This document shows, in pieces, positions 1 to 8,345 of a DNA stretch of 64,000 nt (positions are counted from its first letter, which is position 1; each line of letters opens with the position of its first letter). The stretch spans positions 1 through 64,000 of the forward strand of contig CAYNHQ010000005.1 in NCBI GenBank assembly GCA_964397255.1. Direction: 5' to 3'. Under the pieces are notes generated by a model, which did not search any database, was not told the origin of the DNA, and saw only the letters and a program-made list of their open reading frames with translations. Made by a program: the position numbers and the translations under genes. This stretch comes from CAYNHQ01 sp964397255 (GTDB lineage Bacteria; Bdellovibrionota_G; JALEGL01; DATDPG01).

Positions 1-62
1 GGACTCGAACCGCCGACCCAGTGGTTAACAGCCACTTGCTCTACCGACTGAGCTACCGGGGA
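1..62 (-). tRNA. tRNA-Asn (GTT), 3' end cut by window edge
   Basis: On the minus strand the sequence reads as the 5' seven-base acceptor strand TCCCCGG, a D-arm with AGCTCAGTCGGTAGAGC, an anticodon loop CTGTTAA giving anticodon GTT, and a T-arm with GGTTCGAGTCC. The 5' end is at base 62; the 3' acceptor strand lies outside the window. GTT reads asparagine codons. Confidence 0.93.
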
Positions 63-100
63 ACCCGGGGGAGAATAACTGTGCCGAAGTTCCTGTCAAA

Positions 101-865
101 TCAGGTTCGGAGCTTGTAGCCCCGCTTAAAAAGAAAAACCGCCCAAAGAAAGAAACCCAGGGCAAGAGTTCCCGTAATAAAAATCGAAAAGCCAAACGAT
201 GCCTCGGTTTCCCCCAAAATCGAATAACGAGCCGACGAAACCATATAATAGACAGGATTCCATTCGTTGACCCACTGCAACTTCACCGGAAGCATCGCCG
301 TCGAATAAAAGACACCCGCTAAAAACATCAAAGGGGAAACGACGTAGTTTTGAAAAATCGCGATGTCATCCCATCTTTCCGCCCAAAGACCGATAATGAG
401 GCCCGAAGCCGAGAAGACAATAGAGGCAAGAAGTAGAGTCAAAATCAATAAAAAAGGATGGGCGAAGGGGGTCGGAAGGAGAAGAAGCCCCGCAATCAAA
501 ACAACGACTCCCGTCAATACGCCGCGAAACACCGACGCAAATACGAATGCGACGACCATCGACATAAACGAAAGTGGCGCGACCAAAAGATCATCAATGA
601 ATTTTTCCCAACGAGAAATAAAGAGACTCGTGGTCGCATTTTGAAACGCCGCGAGAACCACACCCATCATGAGGAGTCCTGGAAAAATGAAAACAATGTA
701 GGGATGGCCCCCCACGGGTTGAACATGGCTCCCCAAGAATCGACCAAACACCAGAATATTTAAAATGGCCGAAACGATGGACGGGAGAATCGTCTGATTG
801 GGAAGCGATAGAAACCGCATGGTCTCTCGTTTCAAAAGTGTCCAGAATCCGACCGAATTGATCAT
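101..865 (-). CDS. ABC-2 type transporter permease (YadH/DrrB-like)
   Basis: Membrane subunit of an ABC-2 family transporter, 254 residues with about six hydrophobic segments, the usual length for YadH/DrrB/NodJ-type permeases. It starts with the ATG that overlaps the stop of the ATPase gene by four bases, so the two subunits are translationally coupled. Such half-size permeases dimerise and work with two copies of the ATPase, mostly as exporters. The substrate is not visible in the sequence. The upstream genes encode a formylglutamate-amidohydrolase-like and a DUF1704 protein, so export of a modified peptide or amino-acid product is possible, but this is only inference from context. Confidence 0.88.
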   Translation of the reverse strand: MINSVGFWTLLKRETMRFLSLPNQTILPSIVSAILNILVFGRFLGSHVQPVGGHPYIVFIFPGLLMMGVVLAAFQNATTSLFISRWEKFIDDLLVAPLSFMSMVVAFVFASVFRGVLTGVVVLIAGLLLLPTPFAHPFLLILTLLLASIVFSASGLIIGLWAERWDDIAIFQNYVVSPLMFLAGVFYSTAMLPVKLQWVNEWNPVYYMVSSARYSILGETEASFGFSIFITGTLALGFFLWAVFLFKRGYKLRT

Positions 866-1614
866 TGAAGCTCCCCGGACTGAATGTGTTCAAGAAAGAG
901 CGTTTCCAGTTTTTTTCCGTTTTGCTGTGTCAACTCGCGTACAGTCCCGCGTTCTACAATTTCACCGTTGTGAATAATCGCGATTTCTTTGCAAAGTCGC
1001 TCCGCCTCTTCGAGATAATGCGTTGTTAAAAGAATCGTTTTTCCTTTAGCGTTGACCTCCGTCAAGTATTTCCAGAACTCGAGACGAATCTCGACATCGA
1101 CCCCGGCGGTAGGTTCGTCGAGAATAAGAATATCGGGGTCATGCGCCAGTGCCTTGGCGATCTGAAGGCGCCTTTTCATTCCGCCCGAAAGTTTGGGTGC
1201 CTTTTCATTTCTCTTCTCCCAAAGATTAAATCGATGTAGCAATTCTTCGGCACGAGCGGTGGCCTTCTTCTTGGTTAAACCAAAATATCCCGCCTCGAAT
1301 TCCAAAAGGCGCTGAATCGAAAAAAATCGGTCGAAGTTAAATTCTTGTGGAGCCAGACCGATTCGTTTCCGGCAAGCGACGTAATCGGTGGTTACATCTT
1401 TGCCGAATACGTACACTTCGCCAGATGTTCGGTTCGCAAGACCGGTAAGAACATTGATCGTTGTGGTTTTGCCCGCGCCGTTGGGACCCAAAAACCCAAA
1501 AAAACTTCCCGGTTCAATCGTGAGTGAAATTCCGCGGACCGCCTCGTAGCTGCCATAGCGCTTCACTAGATTTCGAATATCGATGGCGGGGGTCACTTCG
1601 ACTTTGCGAACCAC
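862..1614 (-). CDS. ABC transporter ATP-binding protein (YadG/DrrA-like)
   Basis: Cytoplasmic ATPase of the ABC-2 exporter encoded just downstream. Visible motifs: Walker A GPNGAGKTT near residue 42, Q-loop LAPQEF, signature LSGGMKRR, Walker B ILILDEPTAG, and an H-loop TTHYLEEAE. The length of 250 is standard for a single-domain ATPase without the regulatory C-terminal extension. The start codon is GTG at 1614-1612 and lies 22 bases inside the 3' end of the amidohydrolase-like gene, suggesting coupled translation in a four-gene leftward operon. Confidence 0.93.
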   Translation of the reverse strand: MVRKVEVTPAIDIRNLVKRYGSYEAVRGISLTIEPGSFFGFLGPNGAGKTTTINVLTGLANRTSGEVYVFGKDVTTDYVACRKRIGLAPQEFNFDRFFSIQRLLEFEAGYFGLTKKKATARAEELLHRFNLWEKRNEKAPKLSGGMKRRLQIAKALAHDPDILILDEPTAGVDVEIRLEFWKYLTEVNAKGKTILLTTHYLEEAERLCKEIAIIHNGEIVERGTVRELTQQNGKKLETLFLEHIQSGELQ

Positions 1615-2492
1615 CGACTCATACAGGTAGTTCCCAGCGAACCAAAAAGATCGGTGAGCGGGCCCACAATTCCCTGTTCAAGATCCCCCGTCTCTTCGTG
1701 AAGATAATTATTTTTGATATCGATCGAAAGGAAGAGGGAATCGGAATATTTTTCGGAAAGTTCTCGAACCAATGCTCCCTCCTTCTTGAAGGGGTCATTT
1801 TCCTTTGCCCCACTTCCCCCTCCGGGGAGATTCACCTTGTTCATTTGGCTCAAGATGAATTCGATGGGTTCTTTGAACTTTTTTCGTTCGGCTTCCGTCG
1901 TGGCGAGACAAAACATGGGTAGCGCACCGGTCTTGCCAACAAACGCAGGTCGTTTCGGGCTGTAGGTATGAAGATCAAAACAAACCAATTTTCCGAACAT
2001 GCCGGTGAACTGCTCGATCATGAAATCAAAGAGCTCATGGAATTCATCGTACTTTTGGTAACTAATCGTCAATTCATCTTTCGTGGGAGGAGTCCGCCAG
2101 ACTTTCTTCCCCCAACTTTGAAAAGGTTTTAAGTAAACCGATTCTTCCCGTGGGCGATCGATGTCGTATTCATAGCGGGAATCGAGAGCGATCATTTGAA
2201 TGGGATAGGAACTCACAAAGTCATCCGTGGCAGGACCTTCTTCGGTGCGACGTTCGGTTTCCTCGATCGCCATTTTCATATGCAATTCTTCGCGAACTTG
2301 ACGTCCCGCATGAGGAGCGAGGCCAACGAGAGGCTCATATTTACGAATTCGAATGAGCGCCGTGCCCATCGGGCTGATGGCCTCGAAAGGGGTTTTGGCG
2401 GCGAGATGTTTTTTAATTTCCGCCCACGAAAAACGGGGGAGGCGTTCTAGTACTTTTTCATCCATGAAGAGGTTCCGGTAAAAACGCGGCAT
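1593..2492 (-). CDS. N-formylglutamate amidohydrolase-like protein
   Basis: The family cleaves N-formyl or N-acyl groups from glutamate and related compounds, using a zinc site. Supporting motifs are a PHAG box near residue 60, a TDDF segment near 89, and the FDLHTYSP box (canonical DLHSY) that carries a metal-ligand histidine. At 299 residues it has the size of the FGase-like branch that travels with DUF1704 proteins rather than the histidine-catabolism enzyme HutG; no hut genes are nearby. An internal ATG (2465-2463) would reduce the overlap with the upstream gene from 35 to 8 bases and may be the real start. Function in this operon is unknown. Confidence 0.8.
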   Translation of the reverse strand: MPRFYRNLFMDEKVLERLPRFSWAEIKKHLAAKTPFEAISPMGTALIRIRKYEPLVGLAPHAGRQVREELHMKMAIEETERRTEEGPATDDFVSSYPIQMIALDSRYEYDIDRPREESVYLKPFQSWGKKVWRTPPTKDELTISYQKYDEFHELFDFMIEQFTGMFGKLVCFDLHTYSPKRPAFVGKTGALPMFCLATTEAERKKFKEPIEFILSQMNKVNLPGGGSGAKENDPFKKEGALVRELSEKYSDSLFLSIDIKNNYLHEETGDLEQGIVGPLTDLFGSLGTTCMSRWFAKSK

Positions 2493-3552
2493 CGACGAGT
2501 TGATGCTGATCGATCAGTTCCTGAATCAGGGGGAGTTGCTCCACCGATATCTTTCCCACAAAAAGCATACGAAGGTCGTCGTTCGAGAGAGGGTCTACCT
2601 TTTTTTTGCCCTGTAAAAATACATGATCCTGAATAAAGCCACCTGGCTGGGAAGTATCCGCCAGGCCACGTTTGCTCCGCTCTGCCAGCGTGAAGGCTTC
2701 CTCGACGTCGAAGAATTTCACGAGTTCCGAGACGATGTCAAAGAAAGATTTTTCCGTGGCCATGGCGGCCACGATCGCCCGAGCGGCATATTTCCGCCGA
2801 AGGGAGGGGGTAAGTAACCCCAGAAGTTCCTCCATTTTGACGGCCAGGCCTTCTTCGGTGGCAAAATGGTGATGCAGGCCCACCGCAAAGGCCTTTAGGG
2901 GCTGGCGTTCCCCGTTGATGGTCCGAAAGACATGGACGTCGACCAAATGGTGGGCCAGGCGGTCAATCGCCCGGTCGGAAACCAAAATACCCGATTGAAT
3001 TCGGATTTTATGGTGGGCTGAATCCACCTCGGCGAGGCTGACACAGGTAGGGTCCTCAATCACATCCCAGCCATCCACCCGATGCCCCCGCAGTCTCTCA
3101 CGAAGCCTCTCGATGACCCCCTTTACACCCGTATCGCGGGCCCCCTCCTCCCGCGCGGCCCCCTTACGAAGGGTTACCCAGGCCTCTTCCAATACTTCCG
3201 GTGTCGGGGGGGTGTAAACGAGTAGAGATTCTGACGTAATCTCAGGTGTTCCTCGCGCCTCAGCCAAATCCAAGAGAGTCATTAACTCATCAGCGGTTGC
3301 CCGATAGGTCTTCTCCAGCGGCGTATCGCCCAAGTCGATGTTTTCCATTCTTTTTCGCCACCGGGGGATGGTAGAGGGCAATAGGTTGTACTCATATTTG
3401 GGATGATAGGCCTTCCGGTACTCCCAACGTTCCAAGAACGTCTCTCGTTCTTCGGCATGATTGGCGGGGTTGATATAGTGAAAAAGGCGAAACTCACGAA
3501 AGATTTCGTAGAGGGTTTCGTCGGTTTTTCGAACTTTGTCTTCCGGTGTCAT
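2458..3552 (-). CDS. DUF1704 / 'QEGLA motif' (MATCAP-like) protein with altered zinc motif
   Basis: Member of the DUF1704 family annotated in bacteria as flavohemoglobin expression-modulating QEGLA protein and related to the MATCAP tyrosine carboxypeptidases. The family core is recognisable: the H..H..RTINGERQPL block and the TEEGLA motif (residues 232-237, canonical QEGLA). In the family the metal motif is HExxxH; here residues 202-207 read H-L-V-D-V-H, so the catalytic glutamate is replaced by leucine while both histidines remain. The protein may bind metal without hydrolysing peptides. It is the first gene of a leftward operon with the amidohydrolase-like protein and the ABC exporter, a neighbourhood typical for this family. 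Confidence 0.82.
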   Translation of the reverse strand: MTPEDKVRKTDETLYEIFREFRLFHYINPANHAEERETFLERWEYRKAYHPKYEYNLLPSTIPRWRKRMENIDLGDTPLEKTYRATADELMTLLDLAEARGTPEITSESLLVYTPPTPEVLEEAWVTLRKGAAREEGARDTGVKGVIERLRERLRGHRVDGWDVIEDPTCVSLAEVDSAHHKIRIQSGILVSDRAIDRLAHHLVDVHVFRTINGERQPLKAFAVGLHHHFATEEGLAVKMEELLGLLTPSLRRKYAARAIVAAMATEKSFFDIVSELVKFFDVEEAFTLAERSKRGLADTSQPGGFIQDHVFLQGKKKVDPLSNDDLRMLFVGKISVEQLPLIQELIDQHQLVDAAFLPEPLHG

Positions 3553-3558
3553 TTCAGC

Positions 3559-3586
3559 TTGACTAAAGGCTTAAAATCCTTACACT
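3559..3586 (+). promoter_or_regulatory. Putative sigma70 promoter of guaB
   Basis: TTGACT (3559-3564) and TACACT (3581-3586) are 16 bases apart in the 68-base gap between two divergent genes. Transcription would start near 3593, giving a leader of about 28 bases to the ATG at 3621. A second AT-rich box, TATATAAT, abuts the ATG itself but has no -35 partner. Confidence 0.5.
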
Positions 3587-3620
3587 CCGCGCAACTCGCG
3601 GCAGGGGCCGGGTATATATA

Positions 3621-5087
3621 ATGACTCGCGAATCATTTCCAGAAGCGCTTTCATTCGACGACGTTCTTCTTCTGCCCCAACGAAGCACGGTTCTCCCACG
3701 CGATGCGAAACTCGGTACACACCTGACCAAAACTCTCAAACTCCATATTCCTCTCCTATCGGCCGCAATGGATACGGTGACCGAATCAGGCCTTGCGATC
3801 CGCATGGCACAGGAGGGGGGGCTCGGGATCATTCATCGAAACATGACAGTGGAGCGGCAGATGAATGAAGTTCGCCGAGTGAAAAAGGCGGAAAGCGGCT
3901 TGATCACGGATCCTGTGACGATTGAACCGGACCAATTGGTACTGCAAGCGATTGAATTAATGCGCCGTTATCGAATCACTGGGATTCCGGTTACGAAAGG
4001 CTCGAAACTCGTGGGAATTCTCACGAACCGTGACCTTCAATTTGAAAAGAATATGAACCTCAAGGTGTCCGAAGTGATGACAAAGGATCAACTGGTGACG
4101 GCACCCGAAGGAATCACACTCGAACAGGCGCGTGAAATTCTTCATAAGAATCGAATCGAAAAACTTCCCGTCGTGGATTCCCAGGGAAATTTGAAGGGGT
4201 TGATTACGATTCGAGACATTAAACAGGCGCTTGAATTTCCAAGCGCCTGCAAAGATGAGCATGGGCGTCTGCGTGTGGGTGCGGCGGTAGGAACAGGTTC
4301 CGATCATGTCGGTCGGGCCGAGGCACTTGTCAAAGCGGGAGTCGACGTGATTGTGGTTGATACCGCACATGGCCACGCTGAAAGCGTGCTTCGATTCGTC
4401 AGCGAAGTTCGAAAGACACATAAAAAAGTTCAGATCATTGCGGGTAATGTAGCAACGGGCGAAGCTACCCGGGCTCTCATCGATGCCGGAGCGGATGCCG
4501 TCAAAGTCGGAATTGGCCCAGGCTCGATTTGCACTACGCGAGTGGTGGCCGGTATCGGTGTTCCCCAACTCTCGGCAATCTTGGAATCCGCGGCTGAAGC
4601 GAAAAAATCGGAGACACCCATCATCGCCGATGGCGGAATTCGCTACTCTGGCGATGTCGTGAAAGCCCTGGCCGCCGGGGCCGATACGGCGATGATCGGA
4701 TCCCTCTTCGCAGGGACGGATGAAGCTCCGGGAGAAATCATTTTGTATCAGGGCAGAAGTTATAAATCGTATCGCGGCATGGGTTCGATCGGCGCCATGC
4801 GTGACGGGTCGGCCGATCGTTATTTTCAGCAAGAGGTCGAAGGCGAATATAAGCTTGTGCCTGAAGGTGTGGAGGGAAGAGTCCCTTATAAAGGTTCTCT
4901 TTCCAATATGATTCATCAATTGCTCGGAGGCCTTCGATCGGCCATGGGCTACATCGGAGCAAGCAGCATTTCGGAACTTCATGCACGAGCGAAATTTGTG
5001 AAACAAACGACCGCCGGTTTACGCGAAAGTCACGTACATGATGTTACCGTGACACAAGAAGCTCCCAACTACGGAACCACTGGATGA
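3621..5087 (+). CDS. guaB: Inosine-5'-monophosphate dehydrogenase
   Basis: Catalyses NAD-dependent oxidation of IMP to XMP, the committed step of GMP synthesis, in the cytoplasm. The protein has the typical N-terminus LSFDDVLLLPQ, a pair of CBS domains at about residues 95-205, the DGGIRYSGD phosphate-binding segment, and the active-site loop GPGSICTTRVVAG with catalytic Cys304. The length of 488 matches the family. It is the first gene of a guaB-peptidase-guaA operon; its stop overlaps the next ATG by four bases. CBS domains usually bind ATP or GTP and tune activity. Confidence 0.98.
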   Translation: MTRESFPEALSFDDVLLLPQRSTVLPRDAKLGTHLTKTLKLHIPLLSAAMDTVTESGLAIRMAQEGGLGIIHRNMTVERQMNEVRRVKKAESGLITDPVTIEPDQLVLQAIELMRRYRITGIPVTKGSKLVGILTNRDLQFEKNMNLKVSEVMTKDQLVTAPEGITLEQAREILHKNRIEKLPVVDSQGNLKGLITIRDIKQALEFPSACKDEHGRLRVGAAVGTGSDHVGRAEALVKAGVDVIVVDTAHGHAESVLRFVSEVRKTHKKVQIIAGNVATGEATRALIDAGADAVKVGIGPGSICTTRVVAGIGVPQLSAILESAAEAKKSETPIIADGGIRYSGDVVKALAAGADTAMIGSLFAGTDEAPGEIILYQGRSYKSYRGMGSIGAMRDGSADRYFQQEVEGEYKLVPEGVEGRVPYKGSLSNMIHQLLGGLRSAMGYIGASSISELHARAKFVKQTTAGLRESHVHDVTVTQEAPNYGTTG

Positions 5088-5857
5088 ACAATCTTCGTAC
5101 GGCCATCCTCCTCTGTGCTCTGGCAGGGATGGCACGCGCGGAACCGATTGAAACCCTTACTGAGGGTGGAGTGACCGTTACGTTTGAAAAGACCGGAGAC
5201 TCACAACAAATTGACGAGTTTAAGAAAACGATTCTTCCCGAAATCAAAACAATTCTTTCCGACCTCTCAAGTGATTTGGGAGGAAATGCGAAAGGAGCGA
5301 ATGTTTCATTTTTTTCGCCAGAAACCTATCACGCCCGTTTTCCTCAGACCGTCGATACACAAGTTCCCGCTTTTTATGACGGTAAAAATGTTTATGCGCG
5401 AGCCGATAATGATCTTAACCATGCGCTCAAAGTGACGCTTCGGCACGAGTTGACACATCTCATCCTGGACCACGCCTACAGTCATATTCCGGGTTGGCTC
5501 AACGAGGGAATGGCGGAATTTCAGGAGCGGAAAATCACCACCGATCCAGCTCCGACATTCGTGGATTACAACACACTCCATATCGCCAAGCAGGATGGAA
5601 AATATATTTCTCTCTCCAGCTTGGAGGCGCAGGGAATTTTCAGTCGTTCAGAAGGAACGGTGACCGCGGGGCTTGGGTATACCACTGCCTATGTTGCCGT
5701 GTATGAGCTCAAAGAAAAATTCGGGATGAGTCAAATTCGGAATTATTTGGCGGCTCTGAGCAAGGGAGGAAACACCGGGATAGAGTTCCAAAAGACATTC
5801 GGCATGCCTTACGACAAATTTAATGATTATTTACTAGAGAAGGCGGCAAAAAAATAA
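5084..5857 (+). CDS. Secreted zinc-metallopeptidase-like protein (peptidase MA-like)
   Basis: Exported protein of 257 residues with a signal peptide ending near ARA-EP (residue 19). It has a gluzincin-type zinc motif HELTH (121-125) followed by a downstream W-L-N-E-G segment whose Glu141 is placed as the third zinc ligand, the arrangement of the peptidase MA-like clan. The rest of the protein matches nothing I recognise. It overlaps guaB by ATGA and its stop is followed directly by the guaA start, so it is co-translated with GMP synthesis genes although its product should act in the periplasm. This location is functionally unexplained. Confidence 0.75.
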   Translation: MNNLRTAILLCALAGMARAEPIETLTEGGVTVTFEKTGDSQQIDEFKKTILPEIKTILSDLSSDLGGNAKGANVSFFSPETYHARFPQTVDTQVPAFYDGKNVYARADNDLNHALKVTLRHELTHLILDHAYSHIPGWLNEGMAEFQERKITTDPAPTFVDYNTLHIAKQDGKYISLSSLEAQGIFSRSEGTVTAGLGYTTAYVAVYELKEKFGMSQIRNYLAALSKGGNTGIEFQKTFGMPYDKFNDYLLEKAAKK

Positions 5858-7390
5858 ATGATTCTGGTTCTCGATTATGGCTCGCAGTACACACAACTGA
5901 TCGCAAGGCGAGTTCGCGAGAAAAACGTTTTCTCTCAAATCGTGCCGTTCAATTCGAATCTTGAGCCCTATCGTAAGCAAGTGGAAGGTCTGATTCTGGG
6001 AGGCGGCCCGGCATCCGTTTATGAAGGTGAGGCTCCGCAGCTACCGAAGGAGATTCTGGAATGGAATGTCCCCATTCTTGGCATTTGTTATGGTGCACAA
6101 CTTCTCATTCATGCAACCGGTGGGCGTGTGGAGCCCGCTACCGTCCGCGAGTTTGGCCGGGCGGAGATCACCGTTACCGAAGATGACGAGCTTTTTTTCG
6201 GCCTAAAAGGACCGGGGAAGAGTTTTCAAGTATGGATGAGTCACGGCGATCGGATCGAATCGCTCTCCTCGATGTTTGAAGTGGTGGCCACGTCGTCGAA
6301 CTCTCCTTATGCGGGCATCCGAAATCGTGAAAAACGCTGGTACGGCGTTCAGTTTCATCCCGAGGTGACACACACGGCCATTGGAAGTGAAGTGCTGGAG
6401 AATTTTCTTTTTCGAATATGCAGAGCCAAACCTGACTGGACGATGGAAAGCTTCGTTTCTGTTCAGATCGAACGGGTGAAAAAGCAAGTCGGAAATCAAC
6501 ATGTCATTTGCGCTCTTTCGGGCGGTGTGGATTCTTCGGTGGTGGCGGTTCTCCTTCATAGAGCCGTGGGAGAGCAGTTAACGGCAATTTTCGTCGATAC
6601 GGGACTCCTGCGTCTCCATGAACGACGGGAGGTGGAACGAAATTTTCGTGACCACTTCAACGTGGATCTTCGAGTCATCGACGCGTCGAAAGATTTTTTT
6701 GGCGCATTAAAGGGCATTACTGATCCGGAGGAAAAACGAAAAACGATCGGAAAACTTTTTATCGATGTGTTTGAACGCGAAGCAAAAACGATTCGCGATG
6801 CTTCGTTTTTGGCCCAGGGGACGCTCTATCCCGATGTGATTGAATCCATTTCCCATCGTGGGCCCTCACAAACGATTAAGAGCCATCACAATGTGGGCGG
6901 GCTGCCGGAAAAAATGAAATTGAAACTCGTCGAACCTCTTCGAGAGCTTTTCAAAGATGAAGTTCGGGAGCTTGGACGGCAACTGGGTCTTCCCGATCAC
7001 TTCGTCAAGCGCCATCCTTTTCCGGGACCAGGCCTTGCCGTACGGATTTTAGGGGAAGTCACGCCTGAAAGGGTAGCGTTGTTGCAGAAGGCCGACGCGA
7101 TTTTTATTGATGAGCTTCGAACCGATGGTCTCTATGACTCGGTTTGGCAGGCGTTTGCTGTACTTTTGCCGGTCCGATCCGTTGGCGTCATGGGAGATGT
7201 CCGAACATATGAGAATGTTTGTTCGCTTCGGGCGGTGGTGAGCCACGATGGAATGACAGCCGATTGGGCGGAGCTTCCTCACGCCTTTTTGGGCAAGGTC
7301 TCGAATCGAATTATCAATGAAGTCCGCGGCATCAACCGCGTGGTTTACGACATTTCCTCCAAACCCCCCGCCACCATCGAGTGGGAATAG
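5858..7390 (+). CDS. guaA: GMP synthase (glutamine-hydrolysing)
   Basis: Converts XMP to GMP using glutamine and ATP. The N-terminal class I glutamine amidotransferase shows GICYGAQ with the nucleophilic cysteine near residue 76 and the HPEV partner histidine. The ATP pyrophosphatase domain has the P-loop ALSGGVDSSV, and the C-terminal dimerisation domain ends in the conserved PPATIEWE. The length of 510 is normal. The ATG follows the upstream stop codon with no gap, so expression is coupled to the peptidase-like gene and guaB. Confidence 0.98.
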   Translation: MILVLDYGSQYTQLIARRVREKNVFSQIVPFNSNLEPYRKQVEGLILGGGPASVYEGEAPQLPKEILEWNVPILGICYGAQLLIHATGGRVEPATVREFGRAEITVTEDDELFFGLKGPGKSFQVWMSHGDRIESLSSMFEVVATSSNSPYAGIRNREKRWYGVQFHPEVTHTAIGSEVLENFLFRICRAKPDWTMESFVSVQIERVKKQVGNQHVICALSGGVDSSVVAVLLHRAVGEQLTAIFVDTGLLRLHERREVERNFRDHFNVDLRVIDASKDFFGALKGITDPEEKRKTIGKLFIDVFEREAKTIRDASFLAQGTLYPDVIESISHRGPSQTIKSHHNVGGLPEKMKLKLVEPLRELFKDEVRELGRQLGLPDHFVKRHPFPGPGLAVRILGEVTPERVALLQKADAIFIDELRTDGLYDSVWQAFAVLLPVRSVGVMGDVRTYENVCSLRAVVSHDGMTADWAELPHAFLGKVSNRIINEVRGINRVVYDISSKPPATIEWE

Positions 7391-7393
7391 CAA

Positions 7394-7750
7394 CTATTTT
7401 TCATCGATGATTTTGCAATTCGAAGTTCGGCGGGGTTTCGCCATGAGAGGCTCGGCAGCTTTTCGCCAGGCGGTGTAATAATCCGTTGCTTTGTGCTCCG
7501 ATATGGCATTCTCGTCCTTATAGGTTTCGAACAGAAAAAATAGAGTTGGATCGTCCCTCGATTGATGAATCTCGAATCGTAAATTTCCCTGTTCAGCACG
7601 CGTTTTGGCCGCGATCGTTTTTGTAACTTCTATAAACTGATCGACGTTTTCCGCTTGTACGCTTACCTCGACGCACTTGACGACGACTTTCGCGTTAGGA
7701 GACAAGAATTTGCCTCTGGAGCCCTTTGAAAAATCGTATTCTTTCTTCAT
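7394..7750 (-). CDS. ABM-domain protein with antitoxin-like N-terminal stub
   Basis: The first ~15 residues (MKKEYDFSKGSRGKF) look like the opening of short antitoxin-type proteins, while residues ~24-108 form an antibiotic-biosynthesis-monooxygenase (ABM) alpha/beta barrel with the typical E-x-G-N-L-R-F-E and FE-T-Y-K-D-E segments. ABM proteins act as small monooxygenases or quinol-like handling enzymes; no function can be assigned here. The ATG at 7750 lies 5 bases after the hicA stop, so it is the third gene of the hicBA transcript. The start was placed here rather than at the longer ATG because the longer version would read through hicA. The chimera may be a fusion formed by deletion. Confidence 0.65.
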   Translation of the reverse strand: MKKEYDFSKGSRGKFLSPNAKVVVKCVEVSVQAENVDQFIEVTKTIAAKTRAEQGNLRFEIHQSRDDPTLFFLFETYKDENAISEHKATDYYTAWRKAAEPLMAKPRRTSNCKIIDEK

Positions 7751-7755
7751 GATTT

Positions 7756-7995
7756 CTACGCATTTTGAAACGCTTTTAAAAACTCTTCCCGCGATATCCC
7801 TGACTGGTTGCATATAGTTCTTAGAGTCGAACCTTTGATATACCGATGATTTGGCATGGTGAGTGGTATGAATGTCCCGTTTGCGTTTTCGCGAATCATG
7901 GATATGTGTTCGCGTTCTCGGACGACACGGAACCCCAAGTTTTCAAGAGCTTTTATGACTTTTCGCTTTGGCGCATCGACCGGAAATTTTGCCAT
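7756..7995 (-). CDS. hicA: HicA-type mRNA interferase toxin
   Basis: A 79-residue double-stranded-RNA-binding-fold toxin of the HicA/YcfA family, which cleaves mRNA when free of antitoxin. Recognisable features are the N-terminal K-x-V-I-K-A-L-E-N-L-G-F segment, the E-H-I-S-M-I region holding the catalytic histidine, and the C-terminal ISREEFLKAF motif. Its ATG overlaps the stop of hicB by one base, giving the antitoxin-first order found in many hicBA loci. The protein is full-length and looks intact. Confidence 0.9.
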   Translation of the reverse strand: MAKFPVDAPKRKVIKALENLGFRVVREREHISMIRENANGTFIPLTMPNHRYIKGSTLRTICNQSGISREEFLKAFQNA

Positions 7996-8222
7996 TAAGC
8001 TACTTTGGCTTCAGCGATAAATGCGTCTAGCACAGGGGGATCAAGGGCCAATACCTTCTTTCCAAAACTTTTGATGTGAAAGCGAATCGCCGACTTCACA
8101 TCTTTCAAGGCCGATTCATAGGTATCTCCTTCTCCTACAACCACACCTCTTAACCCAATAGGATAGGCCACGTAACCATCCGAATGCTTTTCAACAATGA
8201 TCTTGTAAAATTTCATAGCCAT
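7995..8222 (-). CDS. hicB: HicB-type antitoxin
   Basis: Short HicB protein, about 75 residues, with a partial RNase-H-like fold: KFYKIIVEKHSDGYVAYP, then GVVVGEGDTYESALKDVKSAI. It neutralises HicA. It lacks an obvious C-terminal helix-turn-helix or ribbon-helix-helix DNA-binding domain. The start at 8222 is favoured because AGGAC lies five bases upstream; a longer frame to 8279 would run through the predicted promoter. Confidence 0.87.
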   Translation of the reverse strand: MAMKFYKIIVEKHSDGYVAYPIGLRGVVVGEGDTYESALKDVKSAIRFHIKSFGKKVLALDPPVLDAFIAEAKVA

Positions 8223-8238
8223 TTGTCCTGTGTCAAAA

Positions 8239-8247
8239 ATTATATCA
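8239..8247 (-). promoter_or_regulatory. Extended -10 promoter of hicBA
   Basis: On the minus strand TGATATAAT forms an extended -10 (TGn-TATAAT, -10 at 8244-8239). Transcription would begin near 8232, ten bases before the start codon at 8222. No clear -35 box was seen. Confidence 0.5.
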
Positions 8248-8345
8248 TACATTCCGAACACTGGCTTTACCTTGGCCAAGGGGCGTCAAAACTTCGTAAA
8301 TTCTCCCCTTGCCGGAAGGGTGGGGATTTCGTAAGTTGCCCCCTC

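Noticed and set aside
3613..3622. TATATAAT box overlapping the guaB ATG as a leaderless promoter
   Set aside because: No -35 element at a suitable distance, while TTGACT-16-TACACT upstream gives a normal leader.
3957..5006. Long open frame (349 codons) opposite guaB
   Set aside because: Antisense shadow of a strongly conserved gene; no recognisable protein pattern.
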